Below, one piece after another: positions 20,940-29,420 of a stretch of DNA of 64,000 nucleotides. Position 1 is the stretch's first letter; each line of letters starts with the position of its first letter. The stretch is from Stenotrophomonas rhizophila. GTDB lineage: Bacteria > Pseudomonadota > Gammaproteobacteria > Xanthomonadales > Xanthomonadaceae. The position numbers were made by a program, and so were the translations under genes. The stretch covers positions 124,001-188,000 of the forward strand of contig NZ_RCDC01000007.1 of NCBI RefSeq assembly GCF_003651185.1, written 5' to 3'. The notes under the pieces were generated by a model. That model searched no databases and had not been told where the DNA came from. It saw only the letters and a program-made list of their open reading frames with translations.

Positions 20940-22310
20940 TCAGCGAAGCCCCTCCGCCGCGCAGCGGATGCTCAGCCATGCGCCGCCGCCCGGCGCGTCC
21001 CCGGCGCGGACCCGGAACCCATGCAGGCCGGCGATGGCGGCCACGATCGACAGCCCCAGCCCGAAGCCCTCGGTCGTCTCGCCGCCGCTGCCGCCGCGGA
21101 AGAAGCGCTGGTAGATCAGGCTGCGATCCTGCGGCGGGATGCCGGGGCCGTTGTCGATCACATCGATGCGCGGTGCGCCGTGGTCGTCCACCGCGCGCAG
21201 CACGATCCGGCCCTGCGCCGGGGTGAAGTGCAGCGCGTTGGAGAGCAGGTTGGCCAGCGCCTCGAACAGCAGTTCGCGGTCGCCCCACAGCGTGCCCACC
21301 TGCGGGTCGATCTCCAGCAGCAACTGCTGGTCCTTCTCCTCGGCCAGTGGCAGGTAGAACGCGTGCAGTTCCTGCAGCAGCTCGCCCGCATCCAGTTCCA
21401 CGAAGGCCGAACGGCGCTGGTGGCTTTCCAGTTCCGATACGCGCAGCAGTGCGGAAAAACGCGCCATCAACATATCGGTTTCGGTCAGTGCCTTGTCCAG
21501 CTGCGCCGCGCGCGGGTCATCTTCCTCCAGCCCGACGCGGGTGCGGTACAGATGCGCACGCAGACGGGTGAGCGGGGTGCGCAGATCGTGGGCAATGCTG
21601 TCGCATACCCCTTTGACCTCGGTCATCAGCTGCTCGATGCGTTCGAGCATGGCGTTGACGATGCTCGACAGGCGGTCGATCTCATCCGGGTGGCCGGAAA
21701 CGGGCAGGCGCTGGCCGAGATCGCCGGCGATGATGCGGTTGGTCGCGGCCTCGATCTGCTGGATCCGTTTGAGCGGGCGCCGGCGCAGGATGTGCCAGCC
21801 GGCCAGGCCGGGAATGATGGTCAACGAGACGCCCCACAGCAGCGCATCGAGGATGATGCTGTTGACCGCGGTGAGCTTGCCGCTCTGGCGAACGAACACC
21901 AGCAGGCGGCCGTCCTGGGTTTCCACGCCGAGCGCGCGCCCGGGCGCCTTGATCGGCCCACTGCCTAGGGACCAGCGTTCCACCGCCTGCGCGTGCCCGT
22001 CGATGCGCAGGCCATCGGGAATCGCCAGGAGTGGGCCAGCCAGTGGCTGCCCGCTGCGGCTGAAAATGCCGTAGGCGTACGCCCCGTGCAGGTCGTAGCG
22101 CAGGCTGTCGCGCAGCGCATCGTCCAGCGCCTGGCCCTCGAACTTCTCGAACAGGTGCGCGCGCTGCTGCAGGCCGGATTCGGCGAGGTCGTTGAGGTAG
22201 TCCGAGACGCGCCAGTACATCACCCCCAGCAGCACGCTGGACCAGGCGACGAACAGCACGCAGTACAGCCCAAGCAGCCGGCTGCTGGAGGAACGCCAGT
22301 GATCAGACAT
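20940..22310 (-). CDS. Sensor histidine kinase of an RND-pump-linked two-component system
   Basis: 456 residues. Membrane helices at about 12-33 and 150-174 enclose a ~115-residue periplasmic sensor; then HAMP, dimerisation domain with phospho-His241 in SIAHDLRTPLTRLR, and ATPase domain with NLLSNAL, DNGPGIP and GFGLGLSI. It overlaps the response-regulator gene by 8 nt. The regulator-kinase pair is divergent from an MFP-RND pump, as smeRySy is from smeYZ in S. maltophilia, so this is probably the smeSy counterpart. Confidence 0.92.
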   Translation of the reverse strand: MSDHWRSSSSRLLGLYCVLFVAWSSVLLGVMYWRVSDYLNDLAESGLQQRAHLFEKFEGQALDDALRDSLRYDLHGAYAYGIFSRSGQPLAGPLLAIPDGLRIDGHAQAVERWSLGSGPIKAPGRALGVETQDGRLLVFVRQSGKLTAVNSIILDALLWGVSLTIIPGLAGWHILRRRPLKRIQQIEAATNRIIAGDLGQRLPVSGHPDEIDRLSSIVNAMLERIEQLMTEVKGVCDSIAHDLRTPLTRLRAHLYRTRVGLEEDDPRAAQLDKALTETDMLMARFSALLRVSELESHQRRSAFVELDAGELLQELHAFYLPLAEEKDQQLLLEIDPQVGTLWGDRELLFEALANLLSNALHFTPAQGRIVLRAVDDHGAPRIDVIDNGPGIPPQDRSLIYQRFFRGGSGGETTEGFGLGLSIVAAIAGLHGFRVRAGDAPGGGAWLSIRCAAEGLR

Positions 22311-22986
22311 GGTCGTCCAGGACATAGCCGGTGCCACGCACGGTGCGGATCGGCTGGGCACGCCCGGGCTGGTCGATGCGCTTGCGCAGGCGGCCGATGT
22401 GGACGTCGATCAGGTTGGTGCCGGGATCGAAGTGGTAGCCCCATACCTCCTGGAACAACATGGTGCGGGTGACCACCTGGCCGGCGTTGCGCACGAGGAA
22501 TTCCAGCAGTTTGAACTCGGTCGGCAGCAGGGTGATCTCCTCGCCGGCGCGGCGGGCGGTGCGGGTCATCAGGTCCAGCTCCAGGTCGCCGGCGCGCAAC
22601 TGGTTCTCCGCCACGGCTGGCTGCCCATGGCGGCGGATCAACACCTCCACGCGGGCGGCCATTTCATCCGAGGCGAAGGGTTTGGTCAGGTAGTCATCGC
22701 CGCCGGCGCGCAGGCCCCGGACCCGCTCATCCACATCGGAAAGGGCGCTGATCATCAGCACCGGGGTGGTGATGCCCTGGCGCCGCAGGGCCGTGACCAG
22801 GGCCAGGCCATCCATGCCCGGCAGCATGCGGTCCAGGGTGATCACGGCGTAGTCGCCGCGGCAGGCCATGGCCAGGCCGTCCTCGCCATTGCCCACCCGG
22901 TCCACCTCGAAGCCGTGGCTGCGCAGTTCCGTGGCGATTTCCTCACCGGTGACGAGGTCGTCCTCGATGGTGAGTACGCGCGGCAT
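22303..22986 (-). CDS. OmpR-family response regulator divergent from an RND pump
   Basis: 227 residues. Receiver domain with D9/D10, phospho-acceptor Asp52 in ITLDRMLPG and Lys102 in YLTKPF; winged-helix domain ending TVRGTGYVLDDHV. ATG 22986 is chosen because the family begins directly with the first beta strand (RVLTIEDD); ATG 23016 would add ten residues. Likely smeRy counterpart controlling the pump across the 178-bp divergent gap. Confidence 0.93.
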   Translation of the reverse strand: MPRVLTIEDDLVTGEEIATELRSHGFEVDRVGNGEDGLAMACRGDYAVITLDRMLPGMDGLALVTALRRQGITTPVLMISALSDVDERVRGLRAGGDDYLTKPFASDEMAARVEVLIRRHGQPAVAENQLRAGDLELDLMTRTARRAGEEITLLPTEFKLLEFLVRNAGQVVTRTMLFQEVWGYHFDPGTNLIDVHIGRLRKRIDQPGRAQPIRTVRGTGYVLDDHV

Positions 22987-23043
22987 GGGCCACTTTGACA
23001 ATTGGGACGGGTGCATCGTCGCAACCCCCCGGAGGGACTGCAA

Positions 23044-23098
23044 ATGAAAAATGTTTCATGCGGTTTTCGCCGGATCCTCGCCCCGCTTCTCCTATATT
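23044..23098 (+). promoter_or_regulatory. Putative pump promoter with inverted-repeat operator
   Basis: In the gap between regulator and pump, ATGAAA (23044-23049) is mirrored by TTTCAT (23054-23059). A -10-like TATATT lies at 23093-23098, but no -35 fits 17 nt upstream, which is what an activator-dependent promoter looks like; the inverted repeat would sit near -55. The downstream start is ATG 23165. Confidence 0.45.
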
Positions 23099-23164
23099 CG
23101 CCCCGAGCAGTGGCCCTGCCGCCCGGGGCCATGTGCCCCGTTCACGCCTGGAATACCGTCCCCC

Positions 23165-24370
23165 ATGACCGATCCGCTCCCGTCCTCCCCGGCCCCCGGA
23201 CTGTTGTCCGGCCCTTGGCGCCTGCCGCTGCTGGGGCTGGCCGTGGCGTTGGGGCTGGCCGCCTGCAGCAAGGAAGCGCCCAAGGCAAAGGGACCGGCGC
23301 CGGAGGTGACGGTGCTGACCATGCAGGCGCAATCGTTGGCGCTGGCCCAGGAATTGCCCGGGCGCACGGTGGCCTCTCAGGAATCGGACGTACGCCCGCA
23401 GGTTTCCGGGGTATTGCAGGCGCGGTTGTTCGAGCAGGGCGAGATGGTGAAGGCCGGGCAGCCGCTGTTCCAGATCGAACCGGCGCTGTACCAGGCCTCG
23501 GTGAACGAAGCGCAGGCCAACCTGCGCACGGCCGAGGCCAGTGCGGTGGCGGCGGGGTTGCGTGCGAAGCGCATGCAGCAGCTCGGTGTCGGTCAACTGG
23601 CGGCGCAGCAGGACGTGGATGATGCGATGGCCACCCACCACCAGGCCGAGGCGGCGGTGCAGGCGGCGCAGGCGGTGCGCGATACCGCACGCACCAATCT
23701 GGGTTTTGCGCGGGTGACCGCGCCGATCAGCGGGCGGATCGGCCGCGCGCTGTTCACCCCGGGCGCGCTGGTGACCAACGGCCAGGCCGAGCCGCTGGCG
23801 CGCATCCAGCAGGTGGATCCGATGAACGTGGATATCACCCAGTCCAGCAACGAGTATCTCGCGCTGCGCCGGGCGATCGCCGAGGGCGGCGTGGAAGCGA
23901 CGACCGCGCCGGTGCAGCTCAAACTGTCCGACGGCACCGATTACGCCGTGACCGGCACGCTGGAATTCGCCGATATCGATGTGGACCAGGAAACCGGCAG
24001 CATCACCCTGCGCGCGCAGTTCCCGAATCCACAGGGGCAGCTGCTGCCCGGCATGTACGTGCGCGCCCGGGTCGGGCAGGGCACGCGCCAGCAGGCCCTG
24101 CTGGTGCCGCAGGCCGCCGTGGACCGCAGCCCGAAGGGCGAGGCGCTGGCGTGGGTGGTGGGCGCGGACGGGCGCGTGCATCAACGCACGTTCGCGACGG
24201 CGCGCGCGGTGGGAGACCAGTGGCTGGTGCTCGATGGCCTGCGTGCCGGTGAGCAGGTCGTGCTCAGTGGCCGCCAAGGGCTGAGCGAAGGCGCCACGGT
24301 CCGGATCAAGCCTGCCGGCGAAGCCGCACCGGCCACGGTGCCCGCCGCCGCGCCGGCCGGCGAAGGCTGA
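23165..24370 (+). CDS. RND efflux periplasmic adaptor (MFP) lipoprotein
   Basis: 401 residues. Signal peptide with lipobox LGLAAC, lipid on Cys34. Then the AcrA/MexA-type order: barrel-sandwich half, coiled-coil hairpin (about 115-190), lipoyl half with TAPISGRIGRA, beta-barrel and membrane-proximal domains. It links an inner-membrane RND pump to an outer-membrane channel. Followed by the RND gene after 7 nt. Best matched in layout to SmeY of S. maltophilia, whose pump exports aminoglycosides among others. Confidence 0.93.
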   Translation: MTDPLPSSPAPGLLSGPWRLPLLGLAVALGLAACSKEAPKAKGPAPEVTVLTMQAQSLALAQELPGRTVASQESDVRPQVSGVLQARLFEQGEMVKAGQPLFQIEPALYQASVNEAQANLRTAEASAVAAGLRAKRMQQLGVGQLAAQQDVDDAMATHHQAEAAVQAAQAVRDTARTNLGFARVTAPISGRIGRALFTPGALVTNGQAEPLARIQQVDPMNVDITQSSNEYLALRRAIAEGGVEATTAPVQLKLSDGTDYAVTGTLEFADIDVDQETGSITLRAQFPNPQGQLLPGMYVRARVGQGTRQQALLVPQAAVDRSPKGEALAWVVGADGRVHQRTFATARAVGDQWLVLDGLRAGEQVVLSGRQGLSEGATVRIKPAGEAAPATVPAAAPAGEG

Positions 24371-24377
24371 GCCGCCG

Positions 24378-27300
24378 ATGCTGCCGCGCTTCTTCATCCA
24401 CCGCCCGGTCTTCGCCTGGGTCCTGGCCATCTGCATCATGGCGCTGGGCACGATCGCGGTGACCCAGTTGCCGGTGGAGCAGTACCCGGACATCGCGCCA
24501 CCGCAGGTCAACATCACCGCCAACTACACCGGTGCCTCGGCGCAGACAGTGGAGGACAGCGTCACCCAGGTGATCGAGCAGCAGATCAAGGGCATCGACC
24601 ACCTGCTCTATTTCTCCTCCACCAGTTCATCTTCGGGCCAGGCGCGGATCACGGTCACCTTCGACCAGCGCGCCAACCCGGATATCGCCCAGGTGCAGGT
24701 GCAGAACAGCGTCAACCAGGCGATCAACCGGCTGCCCCAGGAAGTGCAGCAGCAGGGCGTCACCGTGGCCAAATCGCAGGGCGATTCGCTGATGGTGGTG
24801 TCGCTGTATGACACCCACCGGCGCATGGAGCGGGTGGACGTCTCCGATTTCCTGGTCAGCAACGTGCAGGATCCGATCAGCCGCATTCCCGGCGTGGGCG
24901 AGATCAACGTGTTCGGTTCGCCCTATGCGATGCGTATCTGGCTGGACCCGCACAAACTGCGCGCGTTCGATCTGATGCCCTCGGATGTGCGCACCGCGAT
25001 CCAGGCGCAGAACACCCAGGTCACCGCCGGTGAGCTGGGCGCGTTGCCAACCGGGCCGGAGCAGGCGCTCAACGCCACCGTCACCGCCCAGTCGCGGCTG
25101 CAGACCGCCGAGCAGTTCCGCGCGATCATCCTGCGCACCCTGCCCAGCGGCGCGGCCGTGCACCTGAGCGATGTGGCGCGGGTGGAAATCGGCGCGGAAA
25201 ACTACCAGACCAGCAGCTTCCTCAACGGCTATCCCGCCGCAGGCTTCTCAGTGACGCTGGCCTCCGGCGCCAATGCGCTGGAAACCGCCGATGCGGTGCG
25301 CGCCGAGATCGAGCGGCTGCGCCCGAGCTTCCCGCCCGGGCTGGAAGTGGCCTACCCGCGCGACAGCACGCCGTTCGTGCGGGTCTCCATCGAGGGTGTC
25401 ATCCACACCCTGATCGAGGCGATCGTGCTGGTCGTGGTGGTGATGTTCCTGTTCCTGCAGAACCTGCGCGCGACGCTGATTCCGGCGATCACCGTGCCGG
25501 TGGTGTTGCTGGGCACGTTCGGCGTGCTGGCGGTGGCCGGCTTCACCATCAACACGCTCACCCTGTTCGCGATGGTGCTGGCGATCGGCTTGTTGGTGGA
25601 TGATGCGATCGTGGTGGTGGAGAACGTCGAACGCATCATCCATGAGGAACACCTGCCGCCGCGCGAGGCGACCGAGAAATCGATGGGCGAGATCACCGGT
25701 GCGCTGGTCGGCATCACCGTGGTGCTCGGCGCGGTGTTCCTGCCGATGGCCTTGTTCGGCGGCTCCACCGGCATCATCTACCGGCAGTTCTCGATCACGA
25801 TCGCCTCGGCGATGGCGCTGTCGGCACTGGTCGCGCTGACGCTCACCCCGGCGTTGTGCGCGACCCTGCTCAAGCCATCGAGCGCGCAGAAGCCACCGGG
25901 CCGTTTCTTCGCCTGGTTCAACCGCGGCGTGGAGCGCAGCCAGAACGGCTATCGCGGCAAGCTGGGCGGCATCGTGGCGCACCCGCGGCGCTGGATGGCC
26001 TTCTATGTGCTGCTGGTGGTGGGTGTGGTCGCCTTGTATGCACGGATGCCGACCGGCTTCCTGCCGGTGGAGGACCAAGGGCAGGTGACGTTCCAGTTCT
26101 CCACCCCGGAAGGCACGCCGATGGCGCGCACCGAGGCGCTCGGCGAGCAGATCAGCCGCTACTTCATGGAACACGAGAAGGGCAGCCTGGACGTGGTGTT
26201 CGTGGTGGTCGGCCGCAACAACGCCGGCACCGGGCAGAACGCGGGGCAGGGGTTCATGGCGCTCAAGCCGTGGTCCGAACGCGATGCCAAGCACAGCGCC
26301 GGGGCGATCATCGCCCGCGCCAACGCGCACTTCCGCAACCTGCCCGATGCGAAGATCAACGTGCTGGCGCCGCCGGCGGTGCGTGGGTTGGGACAGTCCA
26401 GCGGGTTCGAATTGTGGTTGCAGGACAACAGCGCTGCCGGCCGGCCGGCGCTGCAGGCCGCGCAGGCAAAGGTGGTGCAGGCCGCCAGTGATGACGATCG
26501 GCTCACCTCGGTGCGGTTGAATGGTCTTGGCGACAAGGCCGAGCTGCATCTGGACATCGACCAGGCCCAAGCCAGCGCGCTGGGCCTGGCCCAGGCCGAC
26601 ATCAATTCAACGCTGTCCTCGGCGTGGGGCGGCACCTACGTCAACGACTTCCTGGACCGCGGCCGGGTCAAGCGTGTGTACGTGCAGGGCGACCAGCCCT
26701 ACCGCAGCGTGCCCGACGACATCGGCCAGTGGTATGTGCGCGGCAGCAACGGGCAGATGGCCTCGTTCGCCAGTTTCGCCAGCAGCCATTGGTCGCGCGG
26801 GCCGCAGTTGCAGCAGCGCTTCAACGGCCTGCCGGCGATGCAGATCCAAGGCAGTGCCGCCGAAGGGCGCAGCTCGGGCGAGGCGATGCAGACCATGCAG
26901 TCCCTGGTGGCCGATCAGCCCGGTTTTGAACTGCAGTGGAGCGGGCTGTCCTACCAGGAGCAGCTCTCCAGCAATCAGACGCTGTGGCTGTATGCAGCGT
27001 CCATTGCCTTCATCTTCCTGTGCCTGGCCGCGCTCTACGAGAGCTGGACGGTGCCGGTGGCGGTGATGCTGGTGATCCCGCTGGGCGTGATCGGCACGGT
27101 GATCGCCACCACCGCGGCGGGCTTCGTCAACGACATCTACTTCCAGGTGGGGCTGCTGACCACGATCGGTCTATCGGCCAAGAATGCGATCCTGATCGTG
27201 GAGTTCGCCGAGGCCGAGTACCGCGCGGGCAGCTCGGCGGTGGAGGCGGCACTGAAGGGCGCGCGCCTGCGCCTGCGGCCGATCGTGATGACCTCGCTGG

Positions 27301-27491
27301 CCTTCGTGGCTGGCGTGATTCCGCTGGCACTGGCGACCGGCGCTGGTGCGGTGAGCCGGCGCGAGATCGGTGTCAGCGTGATCGGCGGCATGCTCTCCGG
27401 CACGCTGCTGGCGATCCTGCTGGTGCCGCTGTTCTTCGTGCTGGTGCGGCGCCGGGGCAAGGGCCGGCCCGATCCGGCGGCAAAACACTGA
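24378..27491 (+). CDS. RND-family multidrug efflux pump (HAE-1)
   Basis: 1037 residues, full length for AcrB/MexB. N-terminus MLPRFFIHRPVFAWV, two large periplasmic loops and twelve membrane helices. The proton-relay pair in helix 4 is D408-D409 (GLLVDDAIVVVENVER), and GLSAKNAILIVEFA in helix 10 contains the relay Lys. No outer-membrane channel gene follows, so it must borrow a TolC-like protein from elsewhere, as SmeYZ does. Confidence 0.95.
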   Translation: MLPRFFIHRPVFAWVLAICIMALGTIAVTQLPVEQYPDIAPPQVNITANYTGASAQTVEDSVTQVIEQQIKGIDHLLYFSSTSSSSGQARITVTFDQRANPDIAQVQVQNSVNQAINRLPQEVQQQGVTVAKSQGDSLMVVSLYDTHRRMERVDVSDFLVSNVQDPISRIPGVGEINVFGSPYAMRIWLDPHKLRAFDLMPSDVRTAIQAQNTQVTAGELGALPTGPEQALNATVTAQSRLQTAEQFRAIILRTLPSGAAVHLSDVARVEIGAENYQTSSFLNGYPAAGFSVTLASGANALETADAVRAEIERLRPSFPPGLEVAYPRDSTPFVRVSIEGVIHTLIEAIVLVVVVMFLFLQNLRATLIPAITVPVVLLGTFGVLAVAGFTINTLTLFAMVLAIGLLVDDAIVVVENVERIIHEEHLPPREATEKSMGEITGALVGITVVLGAVFLPMALFGGSTGIIYRQFSITIASAMALSALVALTLTPALCATLLKPSSAQKPPGRFFAWFNRGVERSQNGYRGKLGGIVAHPRRWMAFYVLLVVGVVALYARMPTGFLPVEDQGQVTFQFSTPEGTPMARTEALGEQISRYFMEHEKGSLDVVFVVVGRNNAGTGQNAGQGFMALKPWSERDAKHSAGAIIARANAHFRNLPDAKINVLAPPAVRGLGQSSGFELWLQDNSAAGRPALQAAQAKVVQAASDDDRLTSVRLNGLGDKAELHLDIDQAQASALGLAQADINSTLSSAWGGTYVNDFLDRGRVKRVYVQGDQPYRSVPDDIGQWYVRGSNGQMASFASFASSHWSRGPQLQQRFNGLPAMQIQGSAAEGRSSGEAMQTMQSLVADQPGFELQWSGLSYQEQLSSNQTLWLYAASIAFIFLCLAALYESWTVPVAVMLVIPLGVIGTVIATTAAGFVNDIYFQVGLLTTIGLSAKNAILIVEFAEAEYRAGSSAVEAALKGARLRLRPIVMTSLAFVAGVIPLALATGAGAVSRREIGVSVIGGMLSGTLLAILLVPLFFVLVRRRGKGRPDPAAKH

Positions 27492-27604
27492 ACGGCGTTG
27501 CCTCCCCGGACCCCCGATTTCATCTTTTTGACCCATTCCGTTCACGGTGTCCATGCCGGTGCGCCATTAGCGTAGATCGTCCCCACACCGCTTGGAGACA
27601 CGCC

Positions 27605-27823
27605 ATGAATCCCCTGCAGACGGTCGCCCGGACCATGCGAAACGGGTTGGAAGAAGTGGCGGCCCTGCTGGTCGGCCAGCGCGCCGAGTCACTGCGCCAG
27701 GACGATACCGCCGCGCCCGGGGTGGGCATCCCGATGCCGCGCCGGCTACCGCTCAAGCGCCCGCTGTTGCATGGGCGCAAAGGCATGGCCCCGTGGCAGA
27801 AGGTCGGCCCGGGCCGCCGCTAA
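27605..27823 (+). CDS. Small basic protein of unknown function
   Basis: 72 residues, start ATG 27605 behind CTTGGAGACACGCC. An amphipathic N-terminus (TVARTMRNGLEEVAALLVG) is followed by a Pro/Arg/Lys-rich tail (PMPRRLPLKRPLLHGRKG). No signal or membrane helix. It has its own upstream gap of 113 nt after the pump and its stop overlaps the convergent GFA gene by 4 nt. Family not recognised. Confidence 0.6.
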   Translation: MNPLQTVARTMRNGLEEVAALLVGQRAESLRQDDTAAPGVGIPMPRRLPLKRPLLHGRKGMAPWQKVGPGRR

Positions 27824-28230
27824 GGACGCTTGGCATCGGAAGGGTGGTTGACCCCGTCGTTGACCGGCACCTGCCCGATATCGAAGGGATTGACCCCGTC
27901 CAGGCAGCCGACGTTGTAGCCGTATTCGTCCGGTGAAGAGCGGCGCTGATGATGTGTATAGATGCCGCACACGCCGCAGAAGTGGTGTCGGGCCACATGC
28001 GTGTTGAACTGGTACAGGCGCAGTGCGTCGTGGCCCTGCACGATCTCCAGATCGGCCAGCTTCACCGAGGCCACGATCGCGCCGCGTCGCCGGCACATCG
28101 AACAGTCGCAGCGGCGGGGTGAGACCACGCCGTCCGGCAGATGCAGGCGCAGGACGACGGCCCCGCAATGGCAGCGCAGCAGATGGTGGCGCTGGATGGG
28201 CACCCCGCCCCCGGTGGTCAGACCCTGCAT
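27820..28230 (-). CDS. GFA-family zinc protein
   Basis: 136 residues. Paired Cys motifs CHC, CDCSMC and CGVCG place it in the glutathione-dependent formaldehyde-activating (GFA) family, with a beta-tent fold and structural plus catalytic zinc. The natural substrate of most members is unknown. It converges with the 72-residue gene. Confidence 0.87.
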   Translation of the reverse strand: MQGLTTGGGVPIQRHHLLRCHCGAVVLRLHLPDGVVSPRRCDCSMCRRRGAIVASVKLADLEIVQGHDALRLYQFNTHVARHHFCGVCGIYTHHQRRSSPDEYGYNVGCLDGVNPFDIGQVPVNDGVNHPSDAKRP

Positions 28231-28406
28231 GCTGGGCGCTTCCTTGATGGCCGTTGATAGCGCAAGTATGCGACCGGCCGGGGGGGCGGAGCCAGCCGGT
28301 GCAGGGCCCCCGGGGTGAACGGCGGCCCGAAGCTGAACAGGCTCGACATGCGGCGCACACAGGGGTTATGGCTAACTAGCGCCCCGGATAGACGACGGAT
28401 CGATGC

Positions 28407-29420
28407 GTGAAGAAGGCAGGACGATGGGGGCTGGCGCTGCTGATGCTGCTGGCGGCGCTGTGGATCACCGGTTTGCTGGCCTACCAGCTGCCGGGTCCGG
28501 GCTGGGTGCGGTATCTGCTGGTCGGGCTGTGGGTCGTGTTCGCCGTCACCGGGGCGATCGGGGTGGCGCGTGCGCGCGCCGGGCGCTGGCCGGGCGTGCT
28601 GTACGGCGTGGCGCTGGTGGTCTCCGGCATCTGGTGGCTGCTGCTCACCCCGCGCCAGGATCGCATCTGGGCCGATGATGTCGCCCAGCGGCTGAAGGTG
28701 GTCGAGGTGGATGGCCCGCGCGTGGTGCTCGACAACGTGCGTGATTTCACCTGGCGCAGCGAGACCGACTACGACGCGCGCTGGGTGCGCCGCGAGTACA
28801 ACCTGGACCAGCTGCGCTCGGCCGACCTGATCCTGTCCTACTGGATGGGCCCCATGATCGCGCACACGCTGATCTCGTTCGGCTTCGACGACGGTCGCTA
28901 CCTGGTGTTCTCGCTGGAGATCCGCAAGGAGCGCGGCGAGTCGTTCTCCGCGCTGGGCGGGTTCTTCCGCAAGTTCGAGATGACCCTGGTCGCTTCGGAG
29001 GAAACCGACATCGTGCGCACGCGCACCAATGCGCGGGGCGAAGATGTCTATCTGTACCGCCTGCATGGCATGACCCAGGAGCAGCTCAAGGCGCTGTTCG
29101 TGTCCTACCTCGGCGAGGCCCGCAGGCTCGATGCCGCGCCGGCGTTCTACAACACGCTGACCAGCAATTGCACGACCATTGTGTACGAACTGGCCAAGCA
29201 GATCGCGCCGGGCCTGCCGATGGACTACCGGCTGCTGGCCTCGGGCTATTTCGCCGAATACGCGCGCGATCTGGGGGTGCTCACGCCGGGGGTACCGTTC
29301 GAGACGCTGAAGGCACGCGGGCGGATTACCGACCGTGCGCGGGCGAGCAATGCAAACGATGATTTTTCACAGGTGATCCGCCGGGATGTTCCGGGGACAG
29401 GGCAGGGAAGCGTTCCATGA
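28407..29420 (+). CDS. DUF4105 membrane-anchored protein
   Basis: 337 residues, GTG start at 28407 (the ATG at 28403 is out of frame). Two to three N-terminal membrane helices (about 5-25, 33-50, 58-78) and a large periplasmic DUF4105 domain (Lnb N-terminal type) containing ARWVRREYNL, MIAHTLISFGF, and YNTLTSNCTT with a conserved Cys. The domain is thought to be a papain-like periplasmic hydrolase. Overlaps the lipase gene by 4 nt (ATGA), so the two probably work together on the envelope. Confidence 0.82.
   Translation: MKKAGRWGLALLMLLAALWITGLLAYQLPGPGWVRYLLVGLWVVFAVTGAIGVARARAGRWPGVLYGVALVVSGIWWLLLTPRQDRIWADDVAQRLKVVEVDGPRVVLDNVRDFTWRSETDYDARWVRREYNLDQLRSADLILSYWMGPMIAHTLISFGFDDGRYLVFSLEIRKERGESFSALGGFFRKFEMTLVASEETDIVRTRTNARGEDVYLYRLHGMTQEQLKALFVSYLGEARRLDAAPAFYNTLTSNCTTIVYELAKQIAPGLPMDYRLLASGYFAEYARDLGVLTPGVPFETLKARGRITDRARASNANDDFSQVIRRDVPGTGQGSVP

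Noticed and set aside
20895..21968. 357-codon + strand frame across the histidine kinase
   Set aside because: Antisense to a kinase with complete motifs; amino-acid content is typical of shadow frames.
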